Positions 27,434-34,823 of a stretch of 64,000 nucleotides of DNA are shown here, piece by piece. Both the position numbers and the translations under genes were made by a program. Every line of letters starts with the position of its first letter. Within the stretch, counting starts at the first letter, position 1. Location of the stretch: contig JAEYWP010000030.1 of the NCBI GenBank assembly GCA_023428905.1, positions 310,001 to 374,000 of the forward strand, written 5' to 3'. This DNA comes from Verrucomicrobiota bacterium. GTDB lineage: Bacteria > Verrucomicrobiota > Verrucomicrobiia > Opitutales > Opitutaceae. Under the pieces are notes generated by a model. It ran no database searches. It was not told where the DNA came from and saw only the letters and a program-made list of their open reading frames with translations.

Positions 27434-28081
27434 TCAGTCCAAATCCCAAATCAACACCTCGATGGGGGTTGGGTTGTAGGCGTTGCAGGGGTTGTTCAGC
27501 TGGGGGCAGTTGGAGATCAGCGCGATCACGTCGCGCTCCGCCCTCAGCTCGACGTATTTGCCGCCCGCGGACACGCCGTCGGCAAAGGTCAGGCCGCCTT
27601 CCGGCGTCACCGGCACGTTCATGAAGAAATTGATGTTGCAGGTGAGGTCCCTCTTTCCGAGGGCGCAGCCGCACTCCTGGGCGCCGCGGATGAAGCTGTC
27701 CCGGCAGGCGTGCATGTGCTCCTTCTCAAACGCGTAGCGCATGGTGTTGCTCTCGCGCGAACAGGCGCCGCCCAGCGTGTCGTGCCGACCGCAGGTGTCG
27801 GCCACGATGGTGAGCAGGATGTCGCCGTCGGTCGACATCAGCCGCGTGCCGGTCGTCAGATAAAGGGCCTGCTGGCGCCGGATCGTGTCGGACGCACTGT
27901 AGCGATTTTCTGGATTCGCGGCGTCGTAGAAGAGCGTGTCGGCGGCCTGGTTGCCCTCCAGGTCGACGATGCGCAGGACCTGTCCCTTGCGCACGAGATG
28001 GGACCAATGGTCCCCGGCCGGGACGATGCGGCGGTACAACGCGGCGGAGGGAGTGAGGGTGCTTTCCGTCATGGCGGACAT
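27434..28081 (-). CDS. Urea amidolyase-associated protein UAAP2 (carboxyguanidine deiminase subunit CgdB-like)
   Basis: A 215-residue DUF1989-family protein. Characteristic blocks are GNQAADTLFYDAANPENRYSA, ADTCGRHDTLGGACSRESNT and NINFFMNVPVTPEGG. Conserved Cys and His residues (CGRHD, HMHAC) suit a metal site. UAAP1/UAAP2 pairs beside carboxylases have been shown to form carboxyguanidine deiminase (CgdAB), making allophanate. The stop of the upstream UAAP1 gene coincides with this start (28081), so they are coupled. Which subunit is which rests on resemblance only. Confidence 0.88.
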   Translation of the reverse strand: MSAMTESTLTPSAALYRRIVPAGDHWSHLVRKGQVLRIVDLEGNQAADTLFYDAANPENRYSASDTIRRQQALYLTTGTRLMSTDGDILLTIVADTCGRHDTLGGACSRESNTMRYAFEKEHMHACRDSFIRGAQECGCALGKRDLTCNINFFMNVPVTPEGGLTFADGVSAGGKYVELRAERDVIALISNCPQLNNPCNAYNPTPIEVLIWDLD

Positions 28082-28815
28082 CAGGCGGGGAGGGGTGTGC
28101 GCAGGGCGTGATAGTCCTGGGTGTTCCGGAAAGCGCGGGCGTTTTCCGGCCGGACCGAGAGTGAGGGGTCCTCCGGACTGACCGGTGGGGAGGGGAAAAC
28201 CTCCAGCCGCACGCGCCGCGGATGGTAAACCGGGTCCGGATCAAACGGGTGCTGGCAGGTATTCAGGACCACCAGGGTGTTCATCTCCAGCCGCAGCTCG
28301 ACCTGATCGCCGGCACGCGCGTGGCCGGGCACGAACCTCAGGCGCCCTTCCTCATCCGCCACCACCTTGGAGAACCAGTTGAGGTTGGGCAGAAGGTCGC
28401 GTTTGCCCAGGCCCCATTTGGCCAGCTCGATCAGGAAACAGTCACGCCCATTGCGGTGGAAGGCGTTGCGGGCCACCTGGTAGTTGCGATCTCCATACTT
28501 CTCCGCCACCGCCGCGGCGTCGGTGCAGCCGCCCACCGTGTCATGCCAGCCCACGGTGTCTTTCACGATCGATGCAAAAAGACGGCCCATGTCACTATGG
28601 AGGCAATACGGGGCGCGCAGATAAAAGATATGCTGCCCCTTCAGCGTATCCGGCATGTTGTACCGCTCCACCGTCAGGTCGGCATTGTAGAGCAGCATGC
28701 CCACGTTGGCTCCGCCCTCGAGATCTGTCAGGCGCAGGGTCTTTCCACGGGAAATCACCCCGGACCACATGCCCGCGTGGCTCAGTTCCTTGGTGTAGAG
28801 GGGAAGGTCGCTCAT
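28081..28815 (-). CDS. Urea amidolyase-associated protein UAAP1 (carboxyguanidine deiminase subunit CgdA-like)
   Basis: A 244-residue DUF1989-family protein, paralogous to UAAP2. LTDLEGGANVGMLLYNADLTVERYN and KDTVGWHDTVGGCTDAAAV are the diagnostic blocks, and GKRDLLPNLNWFSKV is shared in form with UAAP2. It is the first gene of the UAAP1-UAAP2-carboxylase-atzF transcription unit. A 28-bp direct-repeat operator lies 13 bp before its ATG. The reading LPLYTKELSHAGMWSG at the N-terminus fits the family start. Confidence 0.88.
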   Translation of the reverse strand: MSDLPLYTKELSHAGMWSGVISRGKTLRLTDLEGGANVGMLLYNADLTVERYNMPDTLKGQHIFYLRAPYCLHSDMGRLFASIVKDTVGWHDTVGGCTDAAAVAEKYGDRNYQVARNAFHRNGRDCFLIELAKWGLGKRDLLPNLNWFSKVVADEEGRLRFVPGHARAGDQVELRLEMNTLVVLNTCQHPFDPDPVYHPRRVRLEVFPSPPVSPEDPSLSVRPENARAFRNTQDYHALRTPLPA

Positions 28816-28827
28816 GTCCGGTGGAAA

Positions 28828-28855
28828 GTGTTACGATTGTTTAGAAACGTGTTAC
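28828..28855 (-). promoter_or_regulatory. Predicted operator O2 before UAAP1 (direct repeat of GTAACAC)
   Basis: Read on the minus strand: GTAACACG, 8 variable bases, then CAATCGTAACAC. The two GTAACAC units start 21 bp apart, two helical turns. 22 of 28 bases match O1 at 34629-34656. It ends 13 bp from the UAAP1 ATG. A lone half-site (28922-28928) overlaps the stop codon of the regulator gene. Confidence 0.75.
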
Positions 28856-28924
28856 TGCAGGAAGCGTGCCCGTCCGGGTGGAATTGACAAGGAGGGAGGC
28901 GACTCTGCGGTCCGTGACGTGGTG

Positions 28925-29428
28925 TTACAGGAGCGGGGGAATGGGGAAGGCCGTGAGCTGGAGCTTGGCCGTCTTCACCCCCTTGCAGGTGGCAAATTCG
29001 TCCACCAGCTGGCGCAGCTCGGTCACCTTGCCCTGCACCAGCAGCACCTCGAGGTAGTGGTGTTGCTCGAGGTGCACGTGCATGCTGGCGACGATCATCA
29101 GGTAATACTTGTGCTGGATCTCGGAGAGTGCCGCCTGGAGGTTCCGTTTCCGATAGTCGTAAACCAGGCTGATCGTGCCCGCCATGCTTTCGCTGCCCTG
29201 CGTTCCACGGTGCTCCACCAGCTGGGCGCGCACCATTTCGGCCACCGCCTGCGAGCGGTTCTTGTGGCCGCGCTGCTCAACCATGGCGTCGAGCTGCGCG
29301 GCGAGGTCGGCCGGAATGGATACACTGAAACGCGCGACTTTCTTTTTCTTCGCCATGCGGGATGCGAGCTCGCCGACGGTGTCCGCGGGGGCGGGGGCTG
29401 TCGAGTCGTCCTGCAGGGGAGTGAGCAT
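28925..29428 (-). CDS. NikR-like ribbon-helix-helix transcriptional regulator lacking the nickel cysteine
   Basis: A 167-residue protein (start complement 29426-29428; one base separates it from the stop of the upstream gene; Met25 is an alternative start). Residues 31-75 form an RHH domain (ARFSVSIPADLAAQLD, NRSQAVAEMVRAQL) and residues 80-167 a NikR-type ACT-like domain. Aligned to E. coli NikR, His76, His87 and His89 are kept (H106, H117, H119), but Cys95 is Tyr125 (EQHHYLEV). It is the last gene of the transporter unit and probably binds operators O1 and O2. Confidence 0.88.
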   Translation of the reverse strand: MLTPLQDDSTAPAPADTVGELASRMAKKKKVARFSVSIPADLAAQLDAMVEQRGHKNRSQAVAEMVRAQLVEHRGTQGSESMAGTISLVYDYRKRNLQAALSEIQHKYYLMIVASMHVHLEQHHYLEVLLVQGKVTELRQLVDEFATCKGVKTAKLQLTAFPIPPLL

Positions 29429-29429
29429 G

Positions 29430-30791
29430 TCAGAACAGGCGGGCGTAACGTTCGATCTCCCAGGTGGAGACATGTTGATGGTACGCCTTCCACTCATCCG
29501 TCTTGTAGGTGACGAACTCATTGCGCAGCCCGGTCCCGAGCACGCGTTCGATAAACGGGTCGGCCGCGAAGGCCTCCACCGCCTCCTCCAGATTCCGCGG
29601 CAGGTACTGGATGTTGCGCCCGGCCAGCTCCGCCTCGCTCAAAGCGTAGAGATTTTCCTCCTGCGGGTCGCCGGGGTTGAGGTTCTCCCGGATGCCCTCG
29701 AGTCCGGCCGCGAGGGCCAGGGTCGCGGCGAGATAGGGATTGCAGGCGGAGTCTGCGTTGCGGCTCTCGCAGCGGCCCCCTCCCATCGGAACCCGGATGG
29801 AATTGGTCCGGTTGTTGGTCCCGAAGGAATTGAAGACCGGCGCCCAGGAGTAATAGCTCATCGCGCCGCGCCGCACGAGGCGCTTGTAGCTGTTCACCGT
29901 CGGGGCGAAGGCGGCACAGAGCGCGGGCCCGTGGCGGAGGATGCCGGCGACGAATGAGTAGGCTAGGGGCGTTAGCCCGAGGCCGCGTGGATCGTCCTTC
30001 GGATCGCAGGCAAAGAGGTTCTTCCCGGTCTTTGCATCGGCGAGCGACATGTTGAAGTGCGCACCATTGCCGGTGCGGTCGGCGAAGGGCTTCGGCATGA
30101 AGGTGGCGAGCAGTCCCTCCTCCGCCGCGTAATGCTTCGCCATCATCCGGAAGAACACGTACCGGTCGCACATCGTGAGCGCCTCGGCGTATTTGAAATC
30201 GAACTCGAACTGGGAGTTCGCATCCTCGTGGTCGAGTGAATACAGGTCCCAGCCGAGGTCGTTGATGGTGGAGGCCACCTTGTCGACCCACTGGTAGCGG
30301 TCGAGAAACCGCTTCACATCGTAGCAGCTCTTGGTCAGGTCGTCGTCCGGGTTGGGGATGACCAGCTTGTCCTTCCCCTCGAGCTTCACCACGTACACCT
30401 CGCACTCGATCCCGAGGTTAAAGCTGAACCCCATCGCCGCGGCCTGGGCGAGGACCTTCTTCAGCGCCACGCGGGTGTTGATCTCGTACGGTTCACCGTG
30501 GAAGGCGTTGTCCGCCGGCATGTACGCGACCTCGGGCCTCCAGGGCAGGATCGTGATCCGGTCGAGGTCGGGGACGGAGCTGATCTCGTCGTCATTTGGC
30601 CGCTGGCCGAGGCCGTCGAGGGCGTAACCGGTGTACAGCTCGGAGCCGTGCGCAAAATGAAGGAAATGGTCGATCGGGACGAACTTCCCCTTTGGCACGC
30701 CATGGATGTCGACGTAGGCGCCGACACAATACTTGACGCCCTTGGCTTTGAGTTCGGCCTGGATCTTGAGAATTTCGGAATCGGATTTCAT
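29430..30791 (-). CDS. Type III glutamine synthetase (GlnT-like)
   Basis: A 453-residue glutamine-synthetase-fold ligase. Start at 30789-30791 (complement, MKSDSEILKIQ), overlapping the creatininase gene stop by 4 bp; the longer frame upstream is out of frame with that gene. Family blocks: GIECEVYVVKLEG, HEDANSQFEFDFKYAEAL, TGNGAHFNMSL, NSYKRLVRRGAMS and the catalytic NNRTNSIRVP, CESRNADSACNPYL. The sequence fits the GlnT/type III group, which also includes gamma-glutamylmethylamide-type ligases. It probably captures ammonia released by this locus. Confidence 0.88.
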   Translation of the reverse strand: MKSDSEILKIQAELKAKGVKYCVGAYVDIHGVPKGKFVPIDHFLHFAHGSELYTGYALDGLGQRPNDDEISSVPDLDRITILPWRPEVAYMPADNAFHGEPYEINTRVALKKVLAQAAAMGFSFNLGIECEVYVVKLEGKDKLVIPNPDDDLTKSCYDVKRFLDRYQWVDKVASTINDLGWDLYSLDHEDANSQFEFDFKYAEALTMCDRYVFFRMMAKHYAAEEGLLATFMPKPFADRTGNGAHFNMSLADAKTGKNLFACDPKDDPRGLGLTPLAYSFVAGILRHGPALCAAFAPTVNSYKRLVRRGAMSYYSWAPVFNSFGTNNRTNSIRVPMGGGRCESRNADSACNPYLAATLALAAGLEGIRENLNPGDPQEENLYALSEAELAGRNIQYLPRNLEEAVEAFAADPFIERVLGTGLRNEFVTYKTDEWKAYHQHVSTWEIERYARLF

Positions 30792-31588
30792 TCGAGGGAG
30801 AGGGACTGGAAGTAGGAAGCGGGGAGAGGAGCGCGTTCGCGGCAGCCGCGGCGAACCAACCGGGTGAGGTCGGTGACGAGCCAGCGCAGCAGGCGCCGGC
30901 CCTGGGCGGCGGTCGCGCGCGAGGGGAAGCCGGTCACGCCATTGAGGCTCGTGCGATTGACCGGATGCGCGAAAACCAGGCCGGTGGTGCGATCGGGATC
31001 GTCCGCCCGGGCAATTGCCCGCCGCCGCACCAGCCGGGGGGCGGCCACCATCGTGACCGCGGTCTCTGCGGCGTTGGCATGCCAGTCCGCCGCATCGGCG
31101 GAAAAGGCGCGGGCAAGGCGGGGCGACAGCGTGGCGGTGTTGAGCACCGCCACCATCAGGTCGTCGTACCGGCTGCGCAGGATCTCCAGGGCGCACCGCA
31201 GGGGCGCCGCGTTGGTGACGTGGCTGTTGACGATGAAGAGCCGGCGAAAGCCCGAGGCATGGAGCCAGTCTCCCAGGTCGGTCACCACTGCGATCAGGGT
31301 CTGCGGCTGGAGCGCCAGGGTTCCCGGCCAGCGACGGGAGTGACCGAGGGAGCACCCGTAGGGGAGGAGAGGCAGCAGGGGGACGCGCGTCGCCTCAGAC
31401 ACCGTCCGGCAGACGGTCTCGGCCAAGGCGGAATCCATGCCTGTGCCGAGGTGCGGGCCGTGCTGCTCGGTCGCGCCGATGGGCAGGAGAGCGGCGTTGA
31501 TGCCGGCCGACGGTAGCCGTGCGATCTCCTCCCAGGTGAGCTCGGACCACAGCGTGGAGGGGGATGGTTTTGCTCGGCGGGCTTTCAT
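30788..31588 (-). CDS. Creatininase-family amidohydrolase
   Basis: A 266-residue metal-dependent hydrolase. LLPIGATEQHGPHLGTGMDS carries the Glu/His/Asp metal ligands, FIVNSHVTNAAPL replaces the usual NGHGGN while keeping His, and ANAAETAVTMV supplies the C-terminal Glu. The ATG overlaps the ABC ATPase stop by 4 bp. The family opens cyclic amides or cleaves formamides. In this locus it could prepare a guanidine-, creatinine- or hydantoin-like substrate; the actual substrate is not deducible. Confidence 0.82.
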   Translation of the reverse strand: MKARRAKPSPSTLWSELTWEEIARLPSAGINAALLPIGATEQHGPHLGTGMDSALAETVCRTVSEATRVPLLPLLPYGCSLGHSRRWPGTLALQPQTLIAVVTDLGDWLHASGFRRLFIVNSHVTNAAPLRCALEILRSRYDDLMVAVLNTATLSPRLARAFSADAADWHANAAETAVTMVAAPRLVRRRAIARADDPDRTTGLVFAHPVNRTSLNGVTGFPSRATAAQGRRLLRWLVTDLTRLVRRGCRERAPLPASYFQSLSLE

Positions 31589-32487
31589 TCGACGTCATCG
31601 CCCGCCTGAGTCAGGCGCACGAAGGGAAGGTTGTCTGCCGGTCCGGCGGGGCGCGGGTGTATCAGGGCTTCGATACGCGCCTTGGCCGCGAGGTATTCCG
31701 GGGTGGTGAACTGTTCCACGCTGCGCGGCCGCGGCACCGGGACCTCGATCAGTTCGTCCAGTCGCCCCGGGTTCGCCTTCAGGACCAGGATTCGGTCGGC
31801 AAGGTAAAGCGCCTCGTCGATGTCGTGGGTGATGAAAAGGATCGTGATATCGACGTTCCTCCAGATCTGCAGGAGGTGGTGCTGCATCTGGCACCGAGTC
31901 TGGGCATCGAGTGCCCCAAACGGCTCGTCCATCAGGAGGATTCGCGGGTTGTTCGCCAGGGCGCGCGCGATCGCCACCCGCTGTTTCATGCCGCCGGAAA
32001 GCTGCGCCGGATACGCGTCGGCGAAGGCGCCCAGCCCGACGAGTTCGAGCCATTGCCGGGCCTCGGCGTCCGCCTGGAGTTCGCCAGCACCGCGAATCTT
32101 CAGGCCGAACATCACATTCTGTTTTACGGTGAGCCAGGGAAAGAGGGTGTAGCCCTGGAAAACCACCCCGCGCTCGGGGCCGGGGGCGACCACCTCGCGT
32201 CCATCGAGCAGGACGCGGCCCGACGTGGGCTGGTCCAGCCCGGCGAGGAGGCGCAGCAGGGTGGATTTGCCGCATCCGGACGGACCGAGGATGCACATGA
32301 ACTCGCGGCGGTGGGCGTTAAAGCTCAGGCCTTCCAGGGCCGTGGTCCGGGTGCCATCGGCGGTCGCAAAGGAGCGCGTCAGGTTGTCCACCGTCAGCAC
32401 GACCGGACGCTCCTTCAGCCGGCGGAAACGCTCCGCCACGGCCGGCGCCTGATCCCGGTAATCCGGCAACGCTGTCATGGGTTTCAT
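31585..32487 (-). CDS. ABC transporter ATP-binding protein (SsuB/TauB type)
   Basis: A 300-residue ATPase. Walker A GPSGCGKST, Q-loop (VVFQGYTLFPWL), signature LSGGMKQRVAIARAL, Walker B ILLMDEPFGALD and switch His in FITHDIDEAL are all intact. Start at 32485-32487 (complement, MKPMTALPDY) overlaps the permease stop by 4 bp. It belongs to the nitrate/sulfonate/taurine importer group, the type that recurs beside urea/guanidine carboxylases. Confidence 0.93.
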   Translation of the reverse strand: MKPMTALPDYRDQAPAVAERFRRLKERPVVLTVDNLTRSFATADGTRTTALEGLSFNAHRREFMCILGPSGCGKSTLLRLLAGLDQPTSGRVLLDGREVVAPGPERGVVFQGYTLFPWLTVKQNVMFGLKIRGAGELQADAEARQWLELVGLGAFADAYPAQLSGGMKQRVAIARALANNPRILLMDEPFGALDAQTRCQMQHHLLQIWRNVDITILFITHDIDEALYLADRILVLKANPGRLDELIEVPVPRPRSVEQFTTPEYLAAKARIEALIHPRPAGPADNLPFVRLTQAGDDVE

Positions 32488-33518
32488 GTGACGTCCTTTC
32501 CAGGGAAGATCACCACGTCGCGCCCGGCAAAGAGCCGCTGAAAGAAGGTGCGCACGCGGGACGGTCGCGGGTTCTCCCACGGGAAGAGCCGCTTTCCGAT
32601 AAAGGCGAGGACCTGGTCGGTCCCGAGGCCGAGGAATCCGATCATGATGATGGCCGCGTACACGTTGTCGAAATTCCGATACTTGGCCTGCTGGTTGATG
32701 AAGTAGGTGATGCCGGAACTCACCCCGACCACCTCGGCCACGATCAGGTAGGTCCAGGCCCAGCCAAGGAGGATGCGCGTGTCGGTGTACAGTTCGCCCA
32801 GTTTGGCCGGGACCACCACGCGGGTGATGAGCTGCCGGCCCTTGGCGCCGAGGGTCTGCGCCGCCTCGAGCAGCGTCGGGTCGACCCGGCGGACGGTGTT
32901 CGCGACCACCAGCACCTGCTGGAAGAAGGTGCCGATGAAGATGATTGCGATCTTCGGCGCCTCATGGATCCCAAGCACGGCCACCGCGAGTGCGCCGAAG
33001 GCCGGGGCGGGCATGTAGCGGATAAAATCGACAACCGGCTCCGTCGTTCGTGACCAGGCCGCGTACGAACCGCACAGGATCCCCAGCGGAATGCCGACAA
33101 CGGAGGAGAGCAGGAAGCCCCAGAAAATCGTCCGGACGCTGCGCCAAAGACTCTCGTGCAGCCAGACGTCACCCCTCAGGGCCGGTTCAGTGGTGAAGGC
33201 GGTGTAGAACGCACGACCCACCTCGTGGGGCGCCGGCAGGAAAACCGGATTCGCCCGTTTTCCGATGGGGGCGGGTTTTCCGGCGTCCCGCGCCTTGGCC
33301 TCCTCGCGGACGAACGCCTCGCGCTCCACCAATAATCCCGCCTTGAACCAGCTGACGCCGCCCGGCTCCACCACCCGCATCATCGGATGCCAGAAAAACG
33401 GCAGGTAGGAGACCGCCGACCACAGCGCGATGGGAAGGAGAAACGAGCAGACGTACAGGACCGCGCTTCGCCGGGCAGTAAGCGGTTTTAGGATACGAAA
33501 CCAGGGATCGCGGGACAT
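32484..33518 (-). CDS. ABC transporter permease (nitrate/taurine type) of the carboxylase locus
   Basis: A 344-residue permease with about six helices. A first helix (LYVCSFLLPIALWSAVSYL) is followed by a long soluble segment (residues about 45-115, VEREAFVREEAKARDAG) before the transport domain. The EAA-like loop reads EAAQTLGAKGRQLITRVVVPA. The long soluble segment is larger than in TauC/SsuC and matches permeases beside urea-carboxylase genes. It is co-translated with the ATPase. Confidence 0.9.
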   Translation of the reverse strand: MSRDPWFRILKPLTARRSAVLYVCSFLLPIALWSAVSYLPFFWHPMMRVVEPGGVSWFKAGLLVEREAFVREEAKARDAGKPAPIGKRANPVFLPAPHEVGRAFYTAFTTEPALRGDVWLHESLWRSVRTIFWGFLLSSVVGIPLGILCGSYAAWSRTTEPVVDFIRYMPAPAFGALAVAVLGIHEAPKIAIIFIGTFFQQVLVVANTVRRVDPTLLEAAQTLGAKGRQLITRVVVPAKLGELYTDTRILLGWAWTYLIVAEVVGVSSGITYFINQQAKYRNFDNVYAAIIMIGFLGLGTDQVLAFIGKRLFPWENPRPSRVRTFFQRLFAGRDVVIFPGKDVT

Positions 33519-33567
33519 GGAAGGCGCGTGGTCGCGGCACGAGGCGGGCAGGCAGGTGCCCAGGCCA

Positions 33568-33585
33568 GCGGCGCGCGTGCGCCGC
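33568..33585 (-). promoter_or_regulatory. GC hairpin between binding-protein and permease genes
   Basis: GCGGCGC (33568-33574) and GCGCCGC (33579-33585) form a perfect 7-bp stem with a 4-nt loop in the 105-bp gap. There is no T-run. Such hairpins often protect the mRNA of the abundant binding protein and lower expression of the membrane subunits. Confidence 0.5.
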
Positions 33586-33623
33586 CGGGAGGGAAGGAGG
33601 AGTCGGATCGCGGAGGAGCTCGG

Positions 33624-34619
33624 TTATTTGGCCGAGCCAAGCAGCTCCAGGACGACGGAGCCGTCGATGTACGAGGTCACGTCCTGAGCGTCCTTGTAGA
33701 CGCCGTTCTTCACGTTGAAGTCGTCCGCGATCTTGCTTGAACCCAGGAGTGAATCAAAACCGTTGCTTGTACTGGCAAAGAAGGCGGCGCCCTCCTTCAG
33801 GCTGAGGAATCGTGTTCCGGCGAGGAAGGCGGCGTATTCCTTGGGATCAGTCCCGACGCGTGACGCCATGATCCGGATCGCGTCCTCGCGCGTGGCGGGG
33901 TCGTTGATGTAGGCGATGACCTTGTCCCAGACCGCAACGAACTTTTTCCAGTCCTCCCGGCGCTCCGCGAAACTCTGGGGCGAGACCGTCACCACATCGT
34001 AGATCAGGCCCGGTTCGTCTGCGCTGGAGTAAATGGCCTTTGCCCCAGCCACAGCCTTGAGGGCCTGCCCGGAGTTGGGCTGCCAGGCGCCGATCGCATC
34101 CACCTGTCCGGAGGCGAGCACCTGCGGGGTCTGGTTGGTCGGCGTGGGGATGAGCGTCACATCGCTCTCGCTTAGTCCGGCCTTCTGCAGCCCGTTCAGG
34201 AGGAGCAGGTGTTCGACGAAGCCGATTTCGATGCCGACCTTCTTTCCCTTCAGGTCCTTGACCGAATCGATACCGGGCACGGCAACGATCATGTCGTTCC
34301 CATTGCTGTAGTCCGTGAGCATGATCATCACGTTCTTCGCGCCGTTGGCACCGGTGACGAGGGCGTCGCCATTTGTTACCGTAACAGCGTCGACCTTACC
34401 GGCGGTGAAGGCCTCCATCGAAGGTCCGTATTCAAACCAGAGAAACTCGACCTCGACGCCGGCCTCCTTGAACAGGTTCTTCTGCACGGCGATCTCCCAG
34501 GCAACCCAGCCGGGCCAGTCCGAATACGCAACGCGGAGGGGGGCGGCGGCGAGGGCGGCGGCAGAAGCCAGCAAGGCGCTGGCGAAAAGGGTCAGGCGGC
34601 GAAACGGGCGGGTGGTCAT
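33624..34619 (-). CDS. ABC transporter substrate-binding protein of the urea/guanidine carboxylase region
   Basis: A 331-residue periplasmic binding protein. The signal peptide is MTTRPFRRLTLFASALLASA followed by AALAAAP. The mature part starts LRVAYSDWPGWVAWEIAVQ, followed by FEYGPSMEAFTAGKVDAVTVTNGDAL and KGKKVGIEIGFVEHLLLL, the pattern of NMT1/TauA-like proteins found beside urea carboxylases. It is the first gene of the importer-to-regulator unit, 10 bp downstream of operator O1. Guanidine or a related small cation is the inferred ligand. Confidence 0.9.
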   Translation of the reverse strand: MTTRPFRRLTLFASALLASAAALAAAPLRVAYSDWPGWVAWEIAVQKNLFKEAGVEVEFLWFEYGPSMEAFTAGKVDAVTVTNGDALVTGANGAKNVMIMLTDYSNGNDMIVAVPGIDSVKDLKGKKVGIEIGFVEHLLLLNGLQKAGLSESDVTLIPTPTNQTPQVLASGQVDAIGAWQPNSGQALKAVAGAKAIYSSADEPGLIYDVVTVSPQSFAERREDWKKFVAVWDKVIAYINDPATREDAIRIMASRVGTDPKEYAAFLAGTRFLSLKEGAAFFASTSNGFDSLLGSSKIADDFNVKNGVYKDAQDVTSYIDGSVVLELLGSAK

Positions 34620-34628
34620 GGGAACGGC

Positions 34629-34656
34629 GTGTTACGATTGAGATGATTCGTGTTAC
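34629..34656 (-). promoter_or_regulatory. Predicted operator O1 before the binding-protein gene (direct repeat of GTAACAC)
   Basis: Read on the minus strand: GTAACACG, 8 variable bases, CAATCGTAACAC. It repeats the layout of O2 exactly (units 21 bp apart, 22 of 28 bases identical) and ends 10 bp before the ATG. CTGACA lies just upstream on the same strand as a possible -35 box, so a bound repressor would cover the promoter. Confidence 0.75.
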
Positions 34657-34794
34657 CACCTTCTTGTCAGCACGCATTGTGCCACTCCCTCGCGAAGTCG
34701 CTAAACGGCAGGGGACGGACGGGACGACGTCGAATAAGACCCCTTTGTAGCCACGCCCTGGATTCGGGCAGGCGCCCCGGATTGTATTTCTCCC

Positions 34795-34823
34795 GATCCG
34801 CGTTCATGCGTGTTCCTCCGTGG
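34795..34823. repeat. Dispersed ATCCGCGTTCATG-type intergenic repeat supplying the hrpB start
   Basis: GATCCGCGTTCATGCGTG followed by TTCCTCCGTGGT resembles the 'atccgtgttcatccgtggt' repeat family frequent in Verrucomicrobiota and Planctomycetota intergenic DNA (from general knowledge). A related piece is at 44272-44290. The GTG at 34820-34822, the only plausible start of hrpB, lies in it. Confidence 0.5.

Noticed and set aside
30792..31355. Long N-terminal extension of the glutamine synthetase frame
   Set aside because: It overlaps the whole creatininase gene in another frame; MKSDSEILK at 30791 with a 4-bp stop/start overlap is the natural start.
34620..34819. Possible ykkC/guanidine-I riboswitch upstream of the importer unit
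   Set aside because: Neither this region nor 28816-28924 shows the conserved CTAGGG or GGTCCGAGAG cores on the coding strand; the direct-repeat operator explains the conservation better.
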